Shown here piece by piece: positions 1 to 9,539 of a stretch of 64,000 nt of DNA; position 1 is the first letter of the stretch, and every line of letters starts with the position of its first letter. This DNA comes from Clostridium formicaceticum (GTDB lineage Bacteria > Bacillota > Clostridia > Peptostreptococcales > Natronincolaceae), in NCBI RefSeq assembly GCF_001854185.1, contig NZ_CP017603.1, positions 4,092,001 to 4,156,000 of the forward strand. The letters are read 5' to 3'. Both the position numbers and the translations under genes were made by a program. The notes under the pieces were generated by a model that saw only the letters and a program-made list of their open reading frames with translations, made no database searches and was not told where the DNA came from.

Positions 1-264
1 TAAGGAAACTACCATCCTATCTAAAATAAGGTATTGGTCCATCAAATAAGCTAAAACAGTAATCAGACCTACAGTTAAAGCCAGTGTAATCGTAGATTGG
101 CTCACGATAGTATGAAGAAATGTATTCACAATGTATGGTATACTTCTACCATTTAATAAAGCTAATAAAGCAGCTGCTACGATCATAGAATAGCCCATAT
201 TAATTTTCCTATTTACCAAAAATAAGATAACCCCCAAAGAAACCCCTAATGAAAATACTAGCAT
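1..264 (-). CDS. DUF401-type integral membrane protein, N-terminal part only
   Basis: On the minus strand 88 codons are open from an ATG at 264 to the left edge, so the gene is cut by the window. The visible protein starts MLVFSLGVSLGVILFL, has a short basic turn (VNRKINMG) and continues with two more hydrophobic stretches, as in the DUF401 family of permease-like membrane proteins (about 400 residues, substrate not established). An AAGGA ribosome site lies 8 nt before the ATG. The first 14 codons recur as a dead fragment at 979-1023. The family assignment rests on the N-terminus alone; a related CitM/ArsB-like permease is the alternative. Confidence 0.6.
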   Translation of the reverse strand, partial: MLVFSLGVSLGVILFLVNRKINMGYSMIVAAALLALLNGRSIPYIVNTFLHTIVSQSTITLALTVGLITVLAYLMDQYLILDRMVVSL

Positions 265-378
265 GTCATCATTCCTTTTTTAAAAAATATACCTATATTA
301 TAATTTATCTCTCAGTAAAATAGCAACTTAATATTTATTAAAATATTCATGGAAATTTTAAGTCTAGGTTAAAGAATT

Positions 379-861
379 TTATTGCTGCATTGTAATGCTC
401 TCTATGCTGCAATGAAGGAGATTACTTAAGTCCTTAGGATCTATCTCAATCTGATGGCCTAGTTTTCCTGCACTTACAATGAAGGTGTCTAGAACTTTGC
501 AGGAGCTATCTAATACAGTTTTGTACTCTTTTTTCATCCCTATAGGTGAGCACCCTCCACGAATATAACCTGTTACCTTATTCATATCAGTAACCTTAAT
601 CATCTCAACTGCCTTTTCACCAACTGCCTTTGCTGCAGCTTTTAAATCAAGTTCTTTAGCAACAGGAATGACAAAAACATAGTATTCTCTGCTGGTTCCT
701 CGAGTCACTAAAGTTTTATAAACCTTTTCAATAGGCTGCCCTAGTTTTGTAGCAACCGAAATACCATCGATCAAACCGTTACTACAATCATAATTATATG
801 TTTTGTATGGGATCCCAGCTTTTTCAAGAATCCGCATAGCATTTGTTTTTACATTTGCCAT
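379..861 (-). CDS. ybaK: YbaK/EbsC-family aminoacyl-tRNA deacylase (Cys-tRNA(Pro) type)
   Basis: Cytoplasmic editing enzyme of 160 residues, the usual family length. YbaK proteins hydrolyse Cys-tRNA(Pro) made in error by prolyl-tRNA synthetase. Family marks are the VYKTL motif (Lys49, the conserved active-site lysine), the VIPVAKELDLKA segment (about 64-77) and the glycine-rich GGCSPIGMKK motif (102-111). The ATG at 861 follows a strong GGGAGGGAG ribosome site. It appears monocistronic. Subfamily substrate (Cys-tRNA(Pro) or another mischarged tRNA) cannot be settled from sequence alone. Confidence 0.9.
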   Translation of the reverse strand: MANVKTNAMRILEKAGIPYKTYNYDCSNGLIDGISVATKLGQPIEKVYKTLVTRGTSREYYVFVIPVAKELDLKAAAKAVGEKAVEMIKVTDMNKVTGYIRGGCSPIGMKKEYKTVLDSSCKVLDTFIVSAGKLGHQIEIDPKDLSNLLHCSIESITMQQ

Positions 862-978
862 TGTTTCTCCCTCCCTTAATTGATTTTTACGCTTTATTTA
901 TATATCTGCTGGATATAAATCCGCTCTCTTCATACTACCTCCTATATATTCAAAGCTCCTTAAAACTTAATAGGATAT

Positions 979-1023
979 CTATAATATAAGCCCTAATGAA
1001 ATTCCTAAAGAAAATACTAGCAT
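979..1023 (-). pseudogene. Relic of a second DUF401 gene start
   Basis: The minus strand encodes MLVFSLGISLGLIL and then TAG. It matches the first 14 codons of the membrane protein at 1-264 (two conservative differences) and carries the same upstream ribosome-site region (GGAATGATTGAC against GGAATGATGAC). The rest of the copy is missing. I read it as the leftover of a tandem duplication or of recombination at the 5' end of the gene. Confidence 0.6.
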
Positions 1024-1130
1024 GTCAATCATTCCTTTTTGAAAAATTTGCATATACTATATATTTATATCATAATTACATAGCAATTTAAATATCTATT
1101 TTTAATGCCTCTACATTCTACCTAAAATAA

Positions 1131-1274
1131 CACAGAAATACACTTAAGGAGAAATCTGAACAGCCTCATAGTGCTTCAATGATTGTGTATACTGCTGAAG
1201 AAAATGCAAATTATTTCTTAGGTGTTTTAAATCAACTTAAAAAAAAAGAAAAAAACTTCTCAAATAAGTATTAA
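1131..1274 (+). pseudogene. Orphan C-terminal coding tail, gene not recognised
   Basis: This plus-strand frame stays open after a TAA at 1128 and ends at TAA 1272. It reads like ordinary protein (EQPHSASMIVYTAEENANYF, then GVLNQLKKKEKNF) with a basic C-terminus, but has no ribosome site and no plausible start. It looks like the surviving 3' end of a gene whose 5' part was lost next to the DUF401 relic. I do not recognise the family; chance coding in AT-rich DNA is possible. Confidence 0.35.
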
Positions 1275-1311
1275 AGATATCATCTACATCAGCTAGTTTT
1301 TTCTAAAAGTA

Positions 1312-1340
1312 AAAAGCAGGGTTTAAAAGTCCCTGCTTTT
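1312..1340 (-). terminator. Rho-independent terminator after the SLH protease
   Basis: Perfect 10-bp inverted repeat AAAAGCAGGG/CCCTGCTTTT around a 9-nt loop, about 70 bp past the stop of the protease gene. On the minus strand it runs into a T-rich tract. Confidence 0.8.
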
Positions 1341-1410
1341 CAGTATTATGTTCAACAACTTGGTGAATGTTTTCTACATAGAATATTTTCGTGTCAACCC
1401 TAGATGGTAT

Positions 1411-4400
1411 TTAAAATTCGATTTGAAGTTCTGTTGTTTCAGAGGATAGGATCGTTACATCTTTTACTTCGTGCTGATACTCAGCCTCAAATGGACTATA
1501 GTAAGAAAGCACTACTTTGTATTCTCCTGGCTTAAGGTAATGGAAGATATGACCTCCATTTTCCCCTGTGGTGCCATAGCTCATTAGATTTTCATCTTTA
1601 TCAAATACACTAAGAACTCCGTGACCCACACCAGTAACCGATTCTGTTTCCTTAATATTGGTCTTTACCTTTAAAGTACCATCTTCAACCGACTGAATTT
1701 CCCCCAACATAGCCTCCATATCAATAACGCCATATCCCAGTTCTTCTGTAAAACCGTCACCTTGAGCGGTTTTTTCCAGCTGATTTTTCACCTGGGCAGG
1801 GGTCAATTCAGGATATTCTGATAACAGCAAGGCTGCTGCCCCTGCTACATATGGGGATGCCATAGAAGTACCCTCCTGGAACTGATAAGTGTGTCCATAG
1901 TATGTTGAGTAAATCATCATTCCCGGTGCTGCTACAGAAATCCATGGACCTGTGGAGGAAAAATCTGCCCGTGTATCCTTAGGTGTGGAGGCTGCCACAG
2001 CAATAACTCCGTTATAGGCGGCGGGATAACCAGGAACTCTTTTAGAAAAGTTTCCAGCAGAAGTTACAAACACCACGCCATTTTCTAAAGCCTGATCAAT
2101 AGCATCTTTAAGAGCAAAGTTATAGCCTCTACCGGTGATGCTCATATTAATTACTACGCGTTTGTCAGGATTTTTTTCCACATACTCGGCAACATAGGAG
2201 ATTGCTTCAACCACATAAGAGACCCAAATAGCACCAGCTTGATCCATTGTTTTTATCGGCATAATGGGAGAATCCCATGCCACCCCAGCAAGTTCTCCGT
2301 TTCTGCCATTATCTCCAGCAATACCTGCCACGTGGGTACCATGACCATTAAGATCGGTATAGGGCGTTTCTTCTCCTGTGGCATCATAGGGGTCAACAAA
2401 AACCTTATCGGCAAATTCAGGATGGTCCATTTGTACCCCAGTGTCTATGATAGCAAGGATTACATTTTCCGACCCAGTGGTTTTCTGCCAAGCTTCTTCT
2501 GCACGAATATTCTTTAATCCCCACAACCTATCTACATCAACTTCTGGTCCCATCACAGTATTGACAGAGCCGGATTCAGCTTGGGTCAATAGTTTTATAC
2601 CACCATCTACTGTGACAGGCTGAGGACTATCCATCAGATAGTCCGGCTGAGCAATAACAACACTCGGGTCCTTAAGTAGCTGGTGAATAAAGTTTTTAAC
2701 GTCCGTATCCTGAGGCACCTTCACCATACTCCAACCCGTTTCATCCCAGGTCTTAAGGCTCCCACTGCCTAAAAACTCAAGGTTTTTTACCAAGTCTGCC
2801 ATGTCATTGGTTTTCACCAATACATGCCCTTTATTAAACTGACTGTTTTCAAAGTTCAAAAAATCTATTTGAGGTATATTGTCCTGTCCTTGACTATTAA
2901 TGGAGGTAGTAAACATGTTTTCTCCGTTTGCAGAACCATCCTGTCCATTTCCAACATAAGAAATTGAAACAGAATTTCCGCTTTCCGTTTCTTCATGGTC
3001 TGCATAATAATAAGCACTACTGATATCCCACGAATAAATTCCCCCCGGCTCTAGATCAAAGGGTAATTGGTATTTGAATTGATTTTCATCTTTAGATAAA
3101 TTATCTCTTTCATCTAAATAAGCTTCCCATATTAAGTAATCTGTTGCATCAAACAGCCGAAGTGTATAATTTTGATATAAGTCTATATTATTATATTTTA
3201 ACTGGTAATCCTTAAAGCTGCCACCTATTGTTTGAACAGCCCATGAGAAAGTTGGCGAAAGCTCAACGCCGGTTTCTCCATGTTTAGGACTATCAAGTAT
3301 TACATTAAATCCTGGCAGAGGAGCAGCATAACGAATCAAGGCATCCTCGCCGCTATCCCCTTGACTATTATAGGGTACAACTTTATAATAAGTTAATTTT
3401 CCAATGGTCAACTCGTAACTGACATCATGATAGTGATCACCTTTTACTGTACCAATCTGTTTATAATTCACTCCGTCAAAACTACGATACACCTTATAAC
3501 CGTCAGCACCAGTTACAGGATCCCAACTTAGAGCATTACTAATGGTAACATTGTTTGTGATAAAGGCAGCATTTAGCATATCCTTCTGACTATCATTATC
3601 TGGAGTCTTATTCTGAGCTGCTGGTAAGGAATGTAAGCCCAAATTTGTACCATAGGTATCGCTCACTAAAGATAACCTTTTAATTTGTTCTGGGGGGTTC
3701 AGCTGCTCTAGATTAACATCATTTTGTACAATTACCGGTAAAACATATACAACCGAGTTTCCATTGTAATCATAGGCCAGTATTTTTATATAGGTTGGTC
3801 CGTTTGGATAACTACTGGAATCAATTGATACTTTTGCTGAATTTTCACCCCATCCTCCTAAGCCAAAATCTTCTACGGGGTATATCTGTTCTCCACCGAG
3901 ATATATGAAATAAACTAATATACCTGATTCAGCTTGGAAGGATAAATCAAACTCAACCGTTCCCGATATCATATCTCCAGAAGTAATTCCTTCTAATTGT
4001 ATACTTGGAGGTGTCTTGCCCCAAGAGGGGTTGAACAAATCTCTGACAGGAACTTCATAAATATAGTCCAGTTTGTTCCATCCGTAGACATAATCGGTAA
4101 CACTGTTGCCGCCATATATCTTGCTGACAACACTTTCCCCTCCCTGGGCATAATCAGTGACGTTCTTCCAATATACATTCTGAATTCTCGCTGCTGCCAA
4201 TTCACCAATAGAAACCAGTATATCTCCTGATGTTTCGAAAATATTATCTGGGTAGCTTACAATAGCTCCAGGAATTCCCGCACCTCCGCGGTTATGGGTA
4301 ACATAACCCTCTATTAATTTGGTTTTATCTTGATTCTCTATCTTAAAATATCCATGGGCATCTGTAATAACTTCTGGTTCCTTGGTTGTAAATTTCCATA

Positions 4401-6276
4401 AAGGTCCCGCCGTCTGTCCACCTTTATTGTCTTTCGCTACGATTCTCCAATAATAGGTAGTTAGACTGTTTAGCTCCCCTGGTAGGTATGTGGTGCTATT
4501 ATATCCTGTTTTCTTTTTAACTGATGGATCTAGACTTTCTACTAAAGTTTCATCCCTTCCTAAATAAACATCATAGGTTAATTCATCTCCGTCTGAATCA
4601 CTACAAATCCAACTTAATATCGGCAGTAATTTTACTTTTTCCGCCCCATTAATCGGTGTGGGTTCTTCAGGTTGGTTTGGATCCTTATTGGTAATAATGG
4701 TAGTAAATTGCCATACATCACCAGTATATTCGGCACCTTTACTATCTCTAGCCACAATTCTCCAATAATAGGTAGTTATTTCTTGAAGTGTACCTGGAGA
4801 GTAGCTTGTACTACTCTGTCCAGCAGCTTTTTTCACTGATTGATCCTTGCTTTCTACCAGCATTTGATCGGTTCCTAGGTAAACATCATAGATTAATGCA
4901 TCCCCATCAGGATCGCTACAGGTCCAGCTTAAGGTTGGAGATAAACTCACATCTATTGTCTGATTTGACGGATTAGGTTCCTTAGGAGCATTAGGTGCAT
5001 TATTGAAGGAACCACCGCCACCGCCGCCACTAGTTGACTTAATGAAAGCTTCAATTTTATTTTGGATGATACCTGTACCTTTGACATCTACTTTCGAATA
5101 TAATATTAAATCTTTAACGTTCGCACCTTGATTTATATTCAATAAGATACCAGAAATATCTTTAGCCACTGTCATGGTACCAATGTGGGTATCCCCCTGT
5201 GTGCTGATAATCACATTACTTCCTTCAATCTCTACGCTATTGAATTTACCCTTCAATATTACTTCATTTCCTGCAGCATCTTCTACAATAATTAGATCTA
5301 CTGCTTTTCCGTCTAGGCCTTTAACTCCTTTTGCTACAACACGTACTTTTCCATTTGCATTTTGAATGATGATGTTTCTATACTGACCTTCATTGATAAT
5401 AATGCTGTCGGGACCACCGCCTCTTATATAAGTATTTCCTTCTACAATGATATTGTTTAGGATAACAGTGCCTTTCCCCACTTCTTCCCCGATTACTAAA
5501 TCACCGTAAATCTTTTGGTTTTGTAGTATTACCCCATCAGCTTTAATCAGGACATCTGTTTTTATCTCTTCTATCGTTGTTTCAGATCCGTAGGTACCAG
5601 CCTTATCAAATATCAAATGGCTAGTTCTTGCTTCTGTGGCTTCTGTGGCTTCTGTAACTTTGATAGTGGATGCAGCCTTATCCAGTGCCACTATAGCTTC
5701 TGCACGAGTAACATTATTTTGAGGTTTAAAGTAGCCGTTAGGATATCCCCTCATATAACCAGCTTTCACTACTGCACCAATGATACCTCTAGACCAATCG
5801 GGAATATCAGATGCATCAGCAAAAACAGAGCTGCCTGCTGGATCATTTTCTAATTTCTTAATTTTTACTATAACCGCTGCCATTTCCTGTCGAGTTATAG
5901 ATGCTTCTGGTTTGATGGTACCATCAGGATAGCCTGAAATATACCCTGCCGTTAAAGCTTTTGTCACAACTTCTTCATACCAGACACCTTTAGGCACGTC
6001 TATGTAATTCATATCTTTGGTTTCTTTATACCCAAATACATTGTTTACCATAGTCATAAATTCTGCCCGTGATACTAGTTTATCAGGTTTAAAAGTACCA
6101 TCGGGATAACCTCTGACTAAACCTTGATCAGTCCATTTTGAAATAACACTTTTAGCCCAATGACTATCAATATCTGAATGTGTTATCGAATAGCCAGTTA
6201 AAGGCATTGACGTTATGATAAGTATCACACAAAGCGTCATTAATAAGATATTTATACCTTTCCTTTGAAAAATCAT
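1411..6276 (-). CDS. SLH-anchored subtilisin-family (S8) surface protease, 1621 residues
   Basis: Large exported, wall-bound serine protease. Order of parts: signal peptide (1-30); three SLH domains (about 32-205) that bind the cell-wall polymer; a beta-strand-rich region with short repeating hydrophobic units (about 230-415); a six-glycine linker near 425; two near-identical fibronectin-like modules, each with SWxCSDxDGD and YYWRIVA motifs (about 430-630); further Ig/FN3-like modules; an inhibitor-I9-like pro-region; the S8 domain; and a C-terminal carboxypeptidase-regulatory-like beta domain. The catalytic triad is intact: Asp1278 (IIDTG), His1312 (HGTHVAG) and Ser1471 (GTSMASP), with oxyanion Asn1409. 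The start has a near-perfect AAAGGAGG site. The pro-region sits just before the protease and far from the N-terminus, so the first 1000 residues act as a stalk. Target substrates are unknown. Confidence 0.93.
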   Translation of the reverse strand: MIFQRKGINILLMTLCVILIITSMPLTGYSITHSDIDSHWAKSVISKWTDQGLVRGYPDGTFKPDKLVSRAEFMTMVNNVFGYKETKDMNYIDVPKGVWYEEVVTKALTAGYISGYPDGTIKPEASITRQEMAAVIVKIKKLENDPAGSSVFADASDIPDWSRGIIGAVVKAGYMRGYPNGYFKPQNNVTRAEAIVALDKAASTIKVTEATEATEARTSHLIFDKAGTYGSETTIEEIKTDVLIKADGVILQNQKIYGDLVIGEEVGKGTVILNNIIVEGNTYIRGGGPDSIIINEGQYRNIIIQNANGKVRVVAKGVKGLDGKAVDLIIVEDAAGNEVILKGKFNSVEIEGSNVIISTQGDTHIGTMTVAKDISGILLNINQGANVKDLILYSKVDVKGTGIIQNKIEAFIKSTSGGGGGGSFNNAPNAPKEPNPSNQTIDVSLSPTLSWTCSDPDGDALIYDVYLGTDQMLVESKDQSVKKAAGQSSTSYSPGTLQEITTYYWRIVARDSKGAEYTGDVWQFTTIITNKDPNQPEEPTPINGAEKVKLLPILSWICSDSDGDELTYDVYLGRDETLVESLDPSVKKKTGYNSTTYLPGELNSLTTYYWRIVAKDNKGGQTAGPLWKFTTKEPEVITDAHGYFKIENQDKTKLIEGYVTHNRGGAGIPGAIVSYPDNIFETSGDILVSIGELAAARIQNVYWKNVTDYAQGGESVVSKIYGGNSVTDYVYGWNKLDYIYEVPVRDLFNPSWGKTPPSIQLEGITSGDMISGTVEFDLSFQAESGILVYFIYLGGEQIYPVEDFGLGGWGENSAKVSIDSSSYPNGPTYIKILAYDYNGNSVVYVLPVIVQNDVNLEQLNPPEQIKRLSLVSDTYGTNLGLHSLPAAQNKTPDNDSQKDMLNAAFITNNVTISNALSWDPVTGADGYKVYRSFDGVNYKQIGTVKGDHYHDVSYELTIGKLTYYKVVPYNSQGDSGEDALIRYAAPLPGFNVILDSPKHGETGVELSPTFSWAVQTIGGSFKDYQLKYNNIDLYQNYTLRLFDATDYLIWEAYLDERDNLSKDENQFKYQLPFDLEPGGIYSWDISSAYYYADHEETESGNSVSISYVGNGQDGSANGENMFTTSINSQGQDNIPQIDFLNFENSQFNKGHVLVKTNDMADLVKNLEFLGSGSLKTWDETGWSMVKVPQDTDVKNFIHQLLKDPSVVIAQPDYLMDSPQPVTVDGGIKLLTQAESGSVNTVMGPEVDVDRLWGLKNIRAEEAWQKTTGSENVILAIIDTGVQMDHPEFADKVFVDPYDATGEETPYTDLNGHGTHVAGIAGDNGRNGELAGVAWDSPIMPIKTMDQAGAIWVSYVVEAISYVAEYVEKNPDKRVVINMSITGRGYNFALKDAIDQALENGVVFVTSAGNFSKRVPGYPAAYNGVIAVAASTPKDTRADFSSTGPWISVAAPGMMIYSTYYGHTYQFQEGTSMASPYVAGAAALLLSEYPELTPAQVKNQLEKTAQGDGFTEELGYGVIDMEAMLGEIQSVEDGTLKVKTNIKETESVTGVGHGVLSVFDKDENLMSYGTTGENGGHIFHYLKPGEYKVVLSYYSPFEAEYQHEVKDVTILSSETTELQIEF

Positions 6277-6533
6277 CTTTGTCCTCCTTTAAGTAAGTTA
6301 AATTTTATAAGATCTTTATTTAAAGTATGTTTACAGCTCCTTCCTGTTTAATTTATTTGTTTATAGTAAATAGAGACTTTCTCTTTATTATATTAATTAT
6401 TGACAATATTCCATAGATTGTCAATATATATATATTTATACATTTATGTTAATTACTGAAAATAATTATCTAAAGGTTTGCTAATACTTACTTGTTTTAA
6501 AGGCTTATTCAATTGATTTTATATCATAATACG

Positions 6534-6560
6534 CAAAAAAACCGCATAAACTGCGGCTTT
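6534..6560 (-). terminator. Rho-independent terminator of the two-component operon
   Basis: Minus-strand stem CCGCA/TGCGG followed by a run of T, about 75 bp downstream of the beta-propeller gene, the last gene of the operon. Confidence 0.75.
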
Positions 6561-6576
6561 CATTCATTGGTGAATT

Positions 6577-6636
6577 TTACTGGCGAACATACCATCTAGC
6601 AATCTTGAAGTATCCATCTAAGGGCATCTGAAAACC
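6577..6636 (-). other. In-frame coding-like extension beyond the beta-propeller stop codon
   Basis: Directly after the TAA of the beta-propeller gene the same frame continues as GFQMPLDGYFKIARWYVRQ and then TAA. It is aromatic and charged, unlike the AT-rich spacer around it. It could be the true C-terminus cut off by a nonsense mutation, the tail of a lost gene, or chance. No ribosome site precedes its internal ATG. Confidence 0.3.
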
Positions 6637-7953
6637 TTATTTAAACCTAATCTTTCGAATAATTCCTCTTTCTACAAAGACTCTACTATCTAGTGTAAAT
6701 ATTTGAGGTTCATACATCACCACACTCCTGCTATCGCCACTCCATGAAATGATAGGCATTCCAGGATACTCTGCAACATCCTCAGATATTAATATTCTAT
6801 TCTCCAATGCATCTTCAACAATCTTTGCTGCATATATCTTCCAAAACCTTCTGCTATTTTCATTCCTAAAGTAAGTTGCATAGATGATTTTTTTATTATC
6901 TGGTGAAATTGAAAATGGTATTGAAGCGCCTCCTCCTTCAGCAATTTTCGTAAAAGATTTACGATCATCGTGATAAATGTATAGTCCATTTTTCCCTCTT
7001 ATATTTCCTAAAAATACGATTCTATTTCCTCCATCTATGATCCTATAGGGATAGTTTCTTACAAAATTTTCTTCACCTTCATCTGGTAAAGCCATCGCAA
7101 GTTCCACATTACCACTATCCACGCCTAGCTTATATATACCTGGTGTTTCATTTTCCCATCCTACAAAAAATATCTCTTTCCCATCCTCAGAAAAAATATG
7201 CCCTAATGGATTGATTCTAAATACATCGCTATCCATTTTGAACTTCTGAAATTGATTGTTTTCTACTTCAAATGTGATGATGCTCTGTTCTTCATCCTCT
7301 ATCCCAAATCCAACGATATATTTACTATCTTTGGACCAACCTCTATAGAATACATCTTCAGGTGCCATATCTGAATCAATATTTGCATCAATATTTGTGA
7401 CAGATTGGTTACGCAAATCATAGACAATAGCTGGTTTAATGACCTCCACAGATTCATCCCACACATAAGGAATATGCATTAATTTTCTACCGTCGGGGGA
7501 TAGAATAGGGGACATTTCTATAGGATCAAAGGCAACCTCATCCGTTTTTAGAGGTGTTTTTTCTAGTGTGGTAAGATTAATTTTAAACAATGGTCCCTTA
7601 GCTCTATTAATAAAATCAACCTCTTCCTTCTTTTCAAAAGGCTTCGAATATTGATTGTATAATTCTTCAATCCCAGCTCTACCTAAACCAATTCTCGCAA
7701 TCACTTCATTGTTTCCCATTGCTCCCATAAACTCGCTGATTCCTTCTATCCCATCAATTTCTTCTTTTGCTACAATTTGTAATGGCTTATCCTCCTCATC
7801 ATTCTCCAAGCTACGCATATCTGTAGATACAATGACAGGTTCTTTCGTTTCGATAACCTCTTTTGTAAAGGACTGATATGCAATGATTGCTACAAGTCCT
7901 AATAAACCTATCATCGCCACCTTTGTTAACCACTTCTCCGTTCTTATTCCCAT
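6637..7953 (-). CDS. Membrane-anchored beta-propeller protein (TolB/WD40-like repeats)
   Basis: 438 residues with one N-terminal membrane anchor (about 10-27) and the rest presumably outside the membrane. At least five repeats of the PD40/TolB type are visible, each with an [S/F]xDG/N-K-type turn: SPDGRKL, SKDSKYI, SEDGKEIF, SPDNKKII, SGDSRSV. Such propellers bind peptides or proteins rather than act as enzymes. It is the last gene of the operon with a response regulator and a sensor kinase (59-bp gap to the kinase), so it may sense or modulate the signal the kinase reads; that is inference. Its frame continues as coding-like sequence beyond the stop. Confidence 0.7.
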   Translation of the reverse strand: MGIRTEKWLTKVAMIGLLGLVAIIAYQSFTKEVIETKEPVIVSTDMRSLENDEEDKPLQIVAKEEIDGIEGISEFMGAMGNNEVIARIGLGRAGIEELYNQYSKPFEKKEEVDFINRAKGPLFKINLTTLEKTPLKTDEVAFDPIEMSPILSPDGRKLMHIPYVWDESVEVIKPAIVYDLRNQSVTNIDANIDSDMAPEDVFYRGWSKDSKYIVGFGIEDEEQSIITFEVENNQFQKFKMDSDVFRINPLGHIFSEDGKEIFFVGWENETPGIYKLGVDSGNVELAMALPDEGEENFVRNYPYRIIDGGNRIVFLGNIRGKNGLYIYHDDRKSFTKIAEGGGASIPFSISPDNKKIIYATYFRNENSRRFWKIYAAKIVEDALENRILISEDVAEYPGMPIISWSGDSRSVVMYEPQIFTLDSRVFVERGIIRKIRFK

Positions 7954-8012
7954 TAAAACTCCTCCCAGCCTTCTATTTTACGTCTATTATATCTAAAGAA
8001 AGTTGCCATATT

Positions 8013-9524
8013 TTAAACAAATGTTTCCGTTTTGTAAACATTTTGAGGAATTTTAACCCAAACAGTGGTTCCAATTTGTTCTTTACTTACAATCTGAATC
8101 TCACCATGATGCTTGTCAATGATTTCTTTAACAATACCTAGACCCAAACCACAACCTTCCGTTTCAGCAAAATCAGGCTGCTCAATGCGATAAAATCGTT
8201 TAAAAATCCTATCTAGTTTGTCTGTAGGTATACCTTTACCCTTATCTTCAACAATAAGATGGCAGTCCTTTTCTTCTGCAAACAGTTTTACTGTAATATT
8301 AGCGTGCACATCTCCATATTTTATTGAATTGTCTAAAAGATTGATAACTACCCTTCTTAATTCATCTGAATTACCCATAATAACAATATCTTCTTCTATC
8401 TTCCTTTCAATAGCGATTTTATATTTATCTGCCTTTATCTTCATATCTCTACAAGCGCTATCAACAACTTGAGACAAATAAACTTCCTCAGTATTTTTAA
8501 CGCTTTTACTGGATTTTTCTTTTGATACTTCAAGTAACTGCAGCACCATTTTGTTCATATTTTCACTTTCTTTTTTGATTTTTTTTATGCTTTTATGTAA
8601 TAACTGAGAATCTTGAAAATTTTGATCAATCAATATTTGGCAATATCCTGAAATAATTGTTAAAGGTGTTTTCATCTCGTGAGTAACGTTATCAAAAAAA
8701 GCCTTTCTAAACCCCTCAAGTTTTTTTAAATTATCTCTATCAAAGGCTATCATATCTATTTGTTGTTTTATCTGCTTACTCATTTTGACGAAACTCTCTG
8801 CAAGCTCCCCTACTTCATCATGAGAATTCACATCAATTTTTACATCAAATTTCCCTTCAGCTATCTCTTTTGTTGCCTCTGTTAATTTTTCAATAGGTTC
8901 TGATACCCTTTTAGAAAGCAATAGCATAAATAAAAATATGGTTCCAAAGATGATAAGTATCAAAGTATTAATCATTTTTAGCAAATCTTTGCTGGAACTA
9001 AATACCTCTGAATAGTCCAAAACACATCTTATCATACCAATCCTTTCTCCAACCCCTAGTACTGGAGAAGAATAGACAACTAAGTATTTATTCTGCACAG
9101 GAACTACCACAAATGAAGATGTATTTTCAGCAGCCATTTTAAAATCATCATATCCTATATCGTTATTTTTATTGTCTAAGTCCTCGTAATTTAAAATGAT
9201 TCCATTGGCATTGGCAGAATCAGCTAAAAAATCTTCCTCATTAGAATAAACAATGATTCTTGCTTCAATTTTTGAAGATATCTTCTCAGCGAAATTATTG
9301 GCATGATTCTCAAGGCTAATAGCATCCATGCTTATATCTTCCAACTCAAAATACTGATCTATATGTAACAACAATTCTTTTTGAAAGGACAATAGACTAC
9401 GCTTAATCATATTATTATTGGTATTCACCACTGCCTTATTTAAATAAAAGCTCATTGCAGCATAACCAATACAAAAGATAAATAAAAATCCAATAATCAA
9501 TTTATATCTCATGGATATTTTCAT
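8013..9524 (-). CDS. Sensor histidine kinase of a two-component system
   Basis: 503 residues. TM1 at about 8-28, an extracytoplasmic sensor domain to about 175, TM2 at about 180-202, HAMP linker (SEPIEKLTEATKEIAEGKF), HisKA dimerisation domain with phospho-acceptor His282 in the NVTHEMKTPLT box, then a HATPase domain with N box (NLLDNSIKYG), G1 box (DKGKGIP) and G2 box (GLGLGIVKEI). It autophosphorylates and donates to the regulator encoded 15 bp upstream. The input signal is unknown; the co-transcribed beta-propeller is a candidate partner. Confidence 0.93.
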   Translation of the reverse strand: MKISMRYKLIIGFLFIFCIGYAAMSFYLNKAVVNTNNNMIKRSLLSFQKELLLHIDQYFELEDISMDAISLENHANNFAEKISSKIEARIIVYSNEEDFLADSANANGIILNYEDLDNKNNDIGYDDFKMAAENTSSFVVVPVQNKYLVVYSSPVLGVGERIGMIRCVLDYSEVFSSSKDLLKMINTLILIIFGTIFLFMLLLSKRVSEPIEKLTEATKEIAEGKFDVKIDVNSHDEVGELAESFVKMSKQIKQQIDMIAFDRDNLKKLEGFRKAFFDNVTHEMKTPLTIISGYCQILIDQNFQDSQLLHKSIKKIKKESENMNKMVLQLLEVSKEKSSKSVKNTEEVYLSQVVDSACRDMKIKADKYKIAIERKIEEDIVIMGNSDELRRVVINLLDNSIKYGDVHANITVKLFAEEKDCHLIVEDKGKGIPTDKLDRIFKRFYRIEQPDFAETEGCGLGLGIVKEIIDKHHGEIQIVSKEQIGTTVWVKIPQNVYKTETFV

Positions 9525-9539
9525 AAATACAAACCTTTC

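Larger units (their letters stand above)
6277..6636. other. Intergenic region, 360 bp, mostly AT-rich
   Basis: Holds the ribosome site and presumed promoter of the SLH protease at its left end, a terminator at 6534-6560, and a short coding-like tail (6577-6636) continuing the frame of the next gene. Between 6300 and 6530 I see only AT-rich DNA with no convincing gene or structure. Confidence 0.6.

Noticed and set aside
2239-5853. Plus-strand open frames within the protease gene
   Set aside because: They are complements of the protease coding sequence, with no ribosome sites and no recognisable domains.
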